A program made the translations under genes and the position numbers. The notes beneath the pieces were generated by a model. The model did not search any database, was not told the origin of the DNA, and saw only the letters and a program-made list of their open reading frames with translations. Shown here piece after piece: positions 52,544 through 57,716 of a DNA stretch of 57,716 bases. The number at the start of each line of letters is the position of its first letter. Positions within the stretch are counted from its first letter, which is position 1. The stretch comes from an uncultured Acidobacteriota bacterium (GTDB taxonomy: Bacteria > Acidobacteriota > Terriglobia > Bryobacterales > Bryobacteraceae), in NCBI GenBank assembly GCA_902825945.1, contig CADECY010000023.1, positions 1 through 57,716 on the forward strand, written 5' to 3'.

Positions 52544-53304
52544 CCCGGATCTTGCTCGCCGCCGTGAGCCTCATCTCTTCGGCCGCCCTCGCCCAGCAGA
52601 AACCGGAACCGCGCAAATGGCGCATCAAAGGCCAGTTCTCGGAGGCATGCACCTGCAGTGTTCCTTGCTCGTGCAACTTCGGCGAGAGCCCCTCGCCGCA
52701 CAAGTTCTGTCATGCCATGTGGTCCTATTGGGTAAAGGAGGGCAACTGGGATCGAGTCCAATTGCGCGACCGGAAGATCGGCGGCATCGATGGTCCGGGC
52801 GGCGTCATGGGCCTGCTGGATTCCCGCGCCACATCAGACGAGCGCGTCGCGATGGAGAACATCTGGCACATGCTCAGCGGACGTCTGTTCTGCCTCATCC
52901 GCCTGTGGCCATTCAAGGCCGCTGGCGACCCGCCCGGCTCCGGCCGCCCTGTGCGCCAGAGTTCGGTGATCCGCGTACGCTACGCGGGCCGGCAGTTCAT
53001 CGGATTCCAGTACGTTCCCATCAGGCAGCTCATCACGGAGATGGGCATGAGTCTCGGCTTCGGAGACAAGGGCGGATTCGAAGCCTCCTACATCCGGGGC
53101 CGCGACACGACGAGACCCATCACCGTCACCAACAACGTCTCGTGGCCCGTCTCCGTCACGATCAAGGCGAAGGCGTCGTCTCTGCGGTACAACGACGAAT
53201 TCAATCATCTCGACTACCAAGGGACCAACGCCAACCAGGGCGACTTCGACATCGCCGATTCGGATGCCGGCGCGTTGCCGATGGATTCCTCCAACAAGCG
53301 ATAG
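52540..53304 (+). CDS. DUF1326 domain-containing exported protein
   Basis: A 254-aa protein with a Sec signal (MTRILLAAVSLISSAALAQ) and a DUF1326 core opening with the cysteine-rich ACTCSVPCSCNFGESPSPH, which defines the family. The function of DUF1326 is not known; the conserved Cys cluster could bind metal or be redox active. A C-terminal beta-rich extension (SVIRVRYAGRQFIGFQYVPIRQLITEMG ... SVTIKAKASSLRYNDEF) lies outside the core. Its ATG overlaps the TPR-parvulin stop (ATGA), so three exported or outer-membrane products are produced from one coupled unit. Confidence 0.85.
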   Translation: MTRILLAAVSLISSAALAQQKPEPRKWRIKGQFSEACTCSVPCSCNFGESPSPHKFCHAMWSYWVKEGNWDRVQLRDRKIGGIDGPGGVMGLLDSRATSDERVAMENIWHMLSGRLFCLIRLWPFKAAGDPPGSGRPVRQSSVIRVRYAGRQFIGFQYVPIRQLITEMGMSLGFGDKGGFEASYIRGRDTTRPITVTNNVSWPVSVTIKAKASSLRYNDEFNHLDYQGTNANQGDFDIADSDAGALPMDSSNKR

Positions 53305-53381
53305 ACTCACGCTCCTCGCTGGTTCGAGGCATCGACGGAGAGAAAAGGAGAATACCCGCTGCAGGCGCCGGCGGGCCGGTG

Positions 53382-53387
53382 TATACT
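53382..53387 (+). promoter_or_regulatory. -10-like element for the third Oar-like receptor
   Basis: TATACT sits 37 bp before the ATG at 53425; the matching -35 is weak. A strong GGGAGG ribosome site (53415-53420) stands 4 nt before the start. Confidence 0.35.
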
Positions 53388-53424
53388 TGCACCCATACTC
53401 GAATCAGACGATACGGGAGGCTAC

Positions 53425-56400
53425 ATGCACGCAGTTCGGATGCTCGGTCTTTCTTGCTTGCTTTCGGGATTTTCCTGGGCGCAGCTCAATCGTGGCACTC
53501 TAACCGGCCTTGTTACGGATCCAACCGGAGCGGCCGTCGTTCAGGCAAAAGTCACTGTGGTCCACATCGACACCGGGGCGCGAGCCGCCACCGAGTCGAC
53601 CGATAGCGGCAACTTCACGCTGCCCTCACTGGTGATCGGCGGCTATCGCGTGGAGGTGGAAGCGGCCGGGTTCAAGCGGTCGGTTCGCGACAACGTCACG
53701 CTGAACGCAGGGGTCACCTTGCGGCTCGACGTCACGATGGAACTCGGCAACGTCAGCGAAACGGTGGAGGTCTCGGGCCAGGTCGCGCCGATCGAAACCG
53801 AAAGCACCCGCGTCGGCACCAGCATCACGAACAAGCTGGTGCAGGACCTTCCGCTCGTGGTCGCGGGCCGCATCCGCAACGTGTTCAACATCGCGGTGAT
53901 CGCGCCAGAAGCGAAGACCGTCGGCATGTTCCGGATCGGCGGCGGACAGCAAGCCGGTTGGGACATGCTTATGGACGGGTCGTCGCTCTCCTCGGGCACC
54001 ACGGTCTACATGCGCGAGCGGGCTCCGATCAGTTCGGTGTCGATCGATGCGATCAGCGAGTTCACCGTCGAGACCACGGGCATGAAGGCAGAGTTCGGGC
54101 GCGCGATGGGCATCATCAACTTCGAGACGAAGTCCGGCACCAACGACATCCACGGCAGCTTGTACGAATACCTCCGCAATGATGCGCTCGACGCGCGCGG
54201 ATTCTTCGCCGCGCGGCGGCCTGTGTTGAAGCAGAGCGACTTCGGTGGAACAGTGGGTGGCCCAGTGTGGATTCCGAAGGTCTACAGCGGTCGAAACCGC
54301 ACGTTTTTCTTCTTCAATTACGAGGGTTTCCGGAATCGCGCGGGCAATCAGCCGTCGTTCAACACGATCCCGCTCCCCGCGATGTACGAGGGCGATTTCC
54401 GCGGTTGGACCAACGCGGCGGGCGCGATGATACCGATCTACGATCCGGCTAGCACGCGGGCTCGCGACGCCGGCGGCTTCGAACGGGATCTGTTCCCCAA
54501 CAACACGGTTCCGCGAACACGTTTCTCGACTGTTGCATCGCGATACGCCGGATTCCGTCCCGCCGACATGGTGCCGAACCGGCCGGGCCCACGGCTCAAC
54601 TATTTCCGCGATGAAGGTTCGATGGTGGAGCCGTGGAACAAGTACAGCATTCGCGGCGATCACAATATCGGAAGCAAGGACCGGCTCTCCGGCCTCTATC
54701 ATCACGGCATCTGGGAGATCCAGGCGAACAACAACAATCCTCCGGGATTGCCGCAGCCGTTCAACGGCCAGACGGTGTGGGCGCGGCAGAACACCTCGGC
54801 CCGGCTCTCGTGGGACCGGACGATCAGCGCGCGCGTACTCAACAGCCTTCGCTTCTCGTATCAGAAGGAACGCGGCGAACTCAACGGCCTCAACGCGCTC
54901 GACAGCAACGCGAAGTGGGCGGAGAAGCTCGGCTGGCGCGGCGCGCCGGGTCCGGACTTCGGGTTGCCGCCGTTCAGCTTCACTGAATACACGGGCTGGA
55001 GCACGTCGGCCGGCGGCGTGGACAAGGGCCGCAACTGGCACATCATGGACAACCTGACGGTGGTGCGCGGCTCGCACACCTTCAAGGCCGGTTTCTTCTT
55101 CACGCGCGACCGCTGGTTCGGCGGCGGACAACAGCGGCCCAACGGGTCGGCGAGCTTCACGCAGCTTGCGACGGCGGCGCCGGGCGATCAGTCGCGGAAT
55201 ACCGGGAATGCATTCGCATCGTTCCTGCTCGGATATCCGAACACGGTGGGCTATGAGACTCCGCGCGAGGTGATTCAGAATTGGAAGTACTTCGGCGGAT
55301 TCTTCCAGGACGATTGGCGCGTGACCCCGAAGCTGACGCTGAATCTCGGAGTGCGCTACGAGTACACGCAACCCGTGCTCGGGGGCGCGTGTCTCGGCAT
55401 CAAGGTGTCGGAATCGGCGCTGAACGATTACACATGCGGCGAGGTGGCGGGCTTCTCCGACTTCGATCCGAGCGTGCCGAATCCAGGCGCGGGCGGAAGG
55501 CCGGGCGCGATGATCTGGTCGGGCACGGGCGCGGGACGAGTCGGGCGCGACATGTTGTTCGACGGATTCCGGCGCGCGTGGTCGCCGCGGCTCGGCGCCG
55601 CTTACAAGCTGCGCGAGGGCACGGTCATGAGATTCTATGGCGGACGCTCGTTCTCGGCGGTCAAGACCACGGCGGGCAGTACACACCTCGATGGGCTGAT
55701 CCTCAACGTGAACTTCACCTCGACCGATACCGAGATCACGAACTTCCCGACTCTGCTCGATCGCGGACTGCCTCCACCACCGCCGTTGCCCGATCTGCGG
55801 CCGGAGCGGAACAACGGCGTCGCGAGCGTGTCGTACTGGCCGGAAAACGACTCGGGCCGGCCTCCGGAATACTGGACGTGGAACTTCGACGTTCAGCATC
55901 AGGTTTCAAAGACCGGCGTGGTCTCGGTGGGCTACACGGGTACGAAGGGAGTCCACCTGACGGCGGGGCTGGTGAACATCAATCAACTGGATCCGCGGTT
56001 CCTCGAGCAGTACGGACCCACGCTGCTGCGCAGTAACATCAACTCGCCCGCGGCGCGCGCGGCCAACATTCCGATTCCGTACGCAGGGTTCAACGCCACC
56101 GTGCAACAGGCGCTGCAGCCGTTCCCACAGTTCCGCGGAATCGAGACGTATCGCGCTGGCGGAGACAAGAGCGGCAACTCGAGCTATCACGCGATGATCG
56201 TCAAGTACGACAAGCGATTCGCGCAGGGCATGACGCTCGTCTGGTCGTACGTGCTGTCGAAGTTCTTCACCGATGCCGACAATGCCAATCAAGTCTTCAC
56301 GGCGCCGGTGGATCACTACAACCGGCGGCTCGAGAAGGGGCTCAGCAACGACGACCAGACCCATAACGCCAAGTTCGCCTTCACCTACGAGCTCCCGTTC

Positions 56401-56931
56401 GGCAAAGGCAGGAAGTGGGCGTTCGGACGCGCGGGTAACGCGGCACTCGGCGGATGGAACATAGCGGGATTCCTCCAGTACGCCTCGGGCGTGCCGATGG
56501 GCGTGAGTCCGGGAGTCAACCCGCCCATCTATCCTCTCGAGGGCGGGAATCGCGCGTTCGTGAGTTCGTACGACAATTGGCGCGGCTCGATCGGCGGCGA
56601 GAAGTTCGATCCGTTCCGCGACCGCTGGTGGAACCGCGGATCGTTCCAACAGGTTCCGGCGGAGTGGCTCGATTCACGATTGGGCAACGCAACGCGCAAC
56701 AACCCGAAGGCCCGCTCTCCCGGCATTTTCTCGGAGGACATCAACGTGTCGAAGGACATCGCGATCACCGAGCGGTGGCGGGTGCAGATCCGCGCGGAAG
56801 CGTTCAACCTGTTCAACCGGGTACGCTTCGGTGGTCCGGACGGAACGGTGACGTCGCCGAACTTCGGCGTGATCCGGGCGCAGGACAACAACCCGAGGCA
56901 GTTGCAGTTCGGATTGAAGATCCTGTTCTGA
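53425..56931 (+). CDS. TonB-dependent receptor, Oar-like
   Basis: A 1168-aa outer-membrane receptor, the third of this class. The signal peptide (MLGLSCLLSGFSWAQ) precedes a carboxypeptidase-regulatory domain (LTGLVTDPTGAAVVQAKVTV ... GGYRVEVEAAGFKRS), a plug (NKLVQDLPLVVAGRIRN) and the barrel, which repeats motifs seen in the other two (VWIPKVYSGRNRTFFFF, LTLNLGVRYEYTQP). The C-terminus is ...LQFGLKILF, a normal barrel end. It has its own ribosome site and -10 element, so it is probably expressed separately from the DUF1326 operon upstream. The ligand is unknown. Confidence 0.92.
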   Translation: MHAVRMLGLSCLLSGFSWAQLNRGTLTGLVTDPTGAAVVQAKVTVVHIDTGARAATESTDSGNFTLPSLVIGGYRVEVEAAGFKRSVRDNVTLNAGVTLRLDVTMELGNVSETVEVSGQVAPIETESTRVGTSITNKLVQDLPLVVAGRIRNVFNIAVIAPEAKTVGMFRIGGGQQAGWDMLMDGSSLSSGTTVYMRERAPISSVSIDAISEFTVETTGMKAEFGRAMGIINFETKSGTNDIHGSLYEYLRNDALDARGFFAARRPVLKQSDFGGTVGGPVWIPKVYSGRNRTFFFFNYEGFRNRAGNQPSFNTIPLPAMYEGDFRGWTNAAGAMIPIYDPASTRARDAGGFERDLFPNNTVPRTRFSTVASRYAGFRPADMVPNRPGPRLNYFRDEGSMVEPWNKYSIRGDHNIGSKDRLSGLYHHGIWEIQANNNNPPGLPQPFNGQTVWARQNTSARLSWDRTISARVLNSLRFSYQKERGELNGLNALDSNAKWAEKLGWRGAPGPDFGLPPFSFTEYTGWSTSAGGVDKGRNWHIMDNLTVVRGSHTFKAGFFFTRDRWFGGGQQRPNGSASFTQLATAAPGDQSRNTGNAFASFLLGYPNTVGYETPREVIQNWKYFGGFFQDDWRVTPKLTLNLGVRYEYTQPVLGGACLGIKVSESALNDYTCGEVAGFSDFDPSVPNPGAGGRPGAMIWSGTGAGRVGRDMLFDGFRRAWSPRLGAAYKLREGTVMRFYGGRSFSAVKTTAGSTHLDGLILNVNFTSTDTEITNFPTLLDRGLPPPPPLPDLRPERNNGVASVSYWPENDSGRPPEYWTWNFDVQHQVSKTGVVSVGYTGTKGVHLTAGLVNINQLDPRFLEQYGPTLLRSNINSPAARAANIPIPYAGFNATVQQALQPFPQFRGIETYRAGGDKSGNSSYHAMIVKYDKRFAQGMTLVWSYVLSKFFTDADNANQVFTAPVDHYNRRLEKGLSNDDQTHNAKFAFTYELPFGKGRKWAFGRAGNAALGGWNIAGFLQYASGVPMGVSPGVNPPIYPLEGGNRAFVSSYDNWRGSIGGEKFDPFRDRWWNRGSFQQVPAEWLDSRLGNATRNNPKARSPGIFSEDINVSKDIAITERWRVQIRAEAFNLFNRVRFGGPDGTVTSPNFGVIRAQDNNPRQLQFGLKILF

Positions 56932-56964
56932 TGTGGCGCGTACAAGAGGCACTGCCCGTCTGGG

Positions 56965-57714
56965 TCACTCTCGCGGGACGCGCGTCAACTCGAAAACGAT
57001 CGCGCCAAAGCCGCCGGAGCGGCGGTTGGGAATCTGGTAACCCAGCGACACCATCCAGTGCGGCGACGTCCTGTAGACTACGCCGGGAATGAGGTAAGCC
57101 AGATCGTGACCGCCCGAGAACCAATCCGCTTGCAACATCCACCGGTCGCTCAGATGTTCCTCCACACCGGCCAACACTCCGGTGGTCCTCTCGCCAAAAA
57201 GAACACGCGATCCGGACGTGACACCGCCGGTGATTTGCGTACGTGACCTCGGCAGCTCGGCGCTCACCATGGCATAGGTCCAACTTCCCAAGCGGGGTGA
57301 ATCGGCACGAAATTGCACCATCTCACCCGCGACGAAGCGTAGCGGCACGGCCGCCCCCGCTGGGGTCAAGCGCGGACTCCACTTGAATCCGGCGCTAGGC
57401 GCCGACTCCCGTAGCGCGCCCCGCTCCACGTTGAACCAAGTTGCGTCCACTTCGAACTCGTGCCCAAGCCCGACACCCACGGCGTTGGTCTGCACCCAGC
57501 GGCGCTCGCCAGACCAGGCCCTCGCAACGGTTTGGTGCTGGTAGAACCAGCCACCTCTGGGCGAGACGTCGGCTGACGGCACGTCGAAGATAGTCTGTTG
57601 ACCGAGGACCGGCAAAGCCAGCAAGAGTATCCCCACCGCGAACCGCTTCGTTCGGCCAGTTCCCGGATGTGCACCACTGGCGCATCTCGGGTGGTGAGTG
57701 CGATCCGCAGCCAT
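56965..57714 (-). CDS. outer-membrane beta-barrel-like protein (start near window edge)
   Basis: A 249-aa protein if started at the ATG near the right edge; the true start may lie within the first 30 residues, where the signal peptide begins (TKRFAVGILLLALPVLGQQ), or beyond the window. The mature part alternates short strands: GWFYQHQTVARAW, RWVQTNAVGVGLGHEFEVDATWFNVE, SAGFKWSPRL, WTYAMVSAELP, TQITGGVTSGSRVLFG, WMLQADWFSGGHDLAYLIPGVVYR, HWMVSLGYQIP. It has the look of a small porin-like or transport-accessory barrel, though no family can be named. It converges with the third receptor gene. Confidence 0.6.
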   Translation of the reverse strand: MAADRTHHPRCASGAHPGTGRTKRFAVGILLLALPVLGQQTIFDVPSADVSPRGGWFYQHQTVARAWSGERRWVQTNAVGVGLGHEFEVDATWFNVERGALRESAPSAGFKWSPRLTPAGAAVPLRFVAGEMVQFRADSPRLGSWTYAMVSAELPRSRTQITGGVTSGSRVLFGERTTGVLAGVEEHLSDRWMLQADWFSGGHDLAYLIPGVVYRTSPHWMVSLGYQIPNRRSGGFGAIVFELTRVPRE

Positions 57715-57716
57715 GG

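Noticed and set aside
53626..55899. Antisense frame of 757 codons across the third receptor gene
   Set aside because: Long only because of codon bias; no start context, signal or family similarity.
1..57716. CRISPR arrays and insertion sequences
   Set aside because: No regularly spaced repeats and no transposase found; the only mobility gene is the integrase at 2594-3574.

Overview
The window is GC-rich, densely packed bacterial chromosome. Its gene content points to an Acidobacteriota member of the Bryobacterales/Solibacter type: three very large Oar-like TonB-dependent receptors with N-terminal carboxypeptidase-regulatory domains, DUF1501, DUF1549/DUF1553 and DUF1552 proteins, Tat-exported sulfatases, PQQ-type beta-propellers, a DUF1326 protein and many Gfo/Idh/MocA enzymes. 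That assignment is inferred from families and gene style; no rRNA or other phylogenetic marker is present. Three tRNA genes are visible (Pro-TGG, Ser-CGA, Pro-GGG), all with encoded CCA.

Layout. 0.2-2.4 kb: exported metallo-beta-lactamase-fold hydrolase, ClpS-like adaptor, methyltransferase. 2.4-3.7 kb: tRNA-Pro(TGG) followed by a lone tyrosine recombinase, a probable remnant of an integrated element. 3.7-7.1 kb (minus): DUF1552, small secreted protein, enolase-superfamily enzyme, dUTPase. 7.1-9.7 kb: long ThyX-like protein divergent from dut, then a MauG/CcpA-type di-heme peroxidase. 9.7-10.1 kb: an untranslated stretch with a run of hairpins. 10.1-12.7 kb: two envelope proteins and an RbfA-like/RtcB operon. 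13.0-17.6 kb: Oar-like receptor coupled to a sulfatase. 17.6-22.1 kb: O-methyltransferase and a DUF1549/DUF1553 + DUF1501 pair. 22.5-27.8 kb (minus): small proteins, OM protein, PQQ propeller, sulfatase, and a possible DUF1702-like protein. 28.3-30.7 kb: Gfo/Idh/MocA oxidoreductase, glycerophosphodiester phosphodiesterase, tRNA-Ser. 30.7-37.8 kb: a tight six-gene minus-strand operon (PQQ propeller, SIS sugar isomerase, Gfo/Idh/MocA, SDR, core MetE-like methyltransferase, parallel beta-helix protein), divergent from a 2-hydroxyacid dehydrogenase. 39.0-42.6 kb: ferritin-like (VioB-like) protein coupled to a LodA-like protein. 42.6-43.2 kb: gene debris next to tRNA-Pro(GGG). 43.3-47.6 kb: DUF1501 + TauE/SafE, lipoprotein-like protein, EamA transporter. 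47.8-57.7 kb: two more Oar-like receptors, with a TPR-parvulin fusion and a DUF1326 protein between them, and a beta-barrel-like protein at the edge.

How it works together: much of the window looks like envelope uptake and extracytoplasmic turnover of complex glycans or sulfated compounds (receptors, sulfatases, beta-helix and propeller proteins, sugar oxidoreductases). Neighbouring genes often share 1-, 4-, 7- or 8-nt stop/start overlaps, suggesting widespread translational coupling. The least ordinary units are the ferritin-like/LodA-like pair, the six-gene operon with a core-MetE protein, the RbfA-like/RtcB operon, and the ThyX-like protein whose signature motif is split between two halves.
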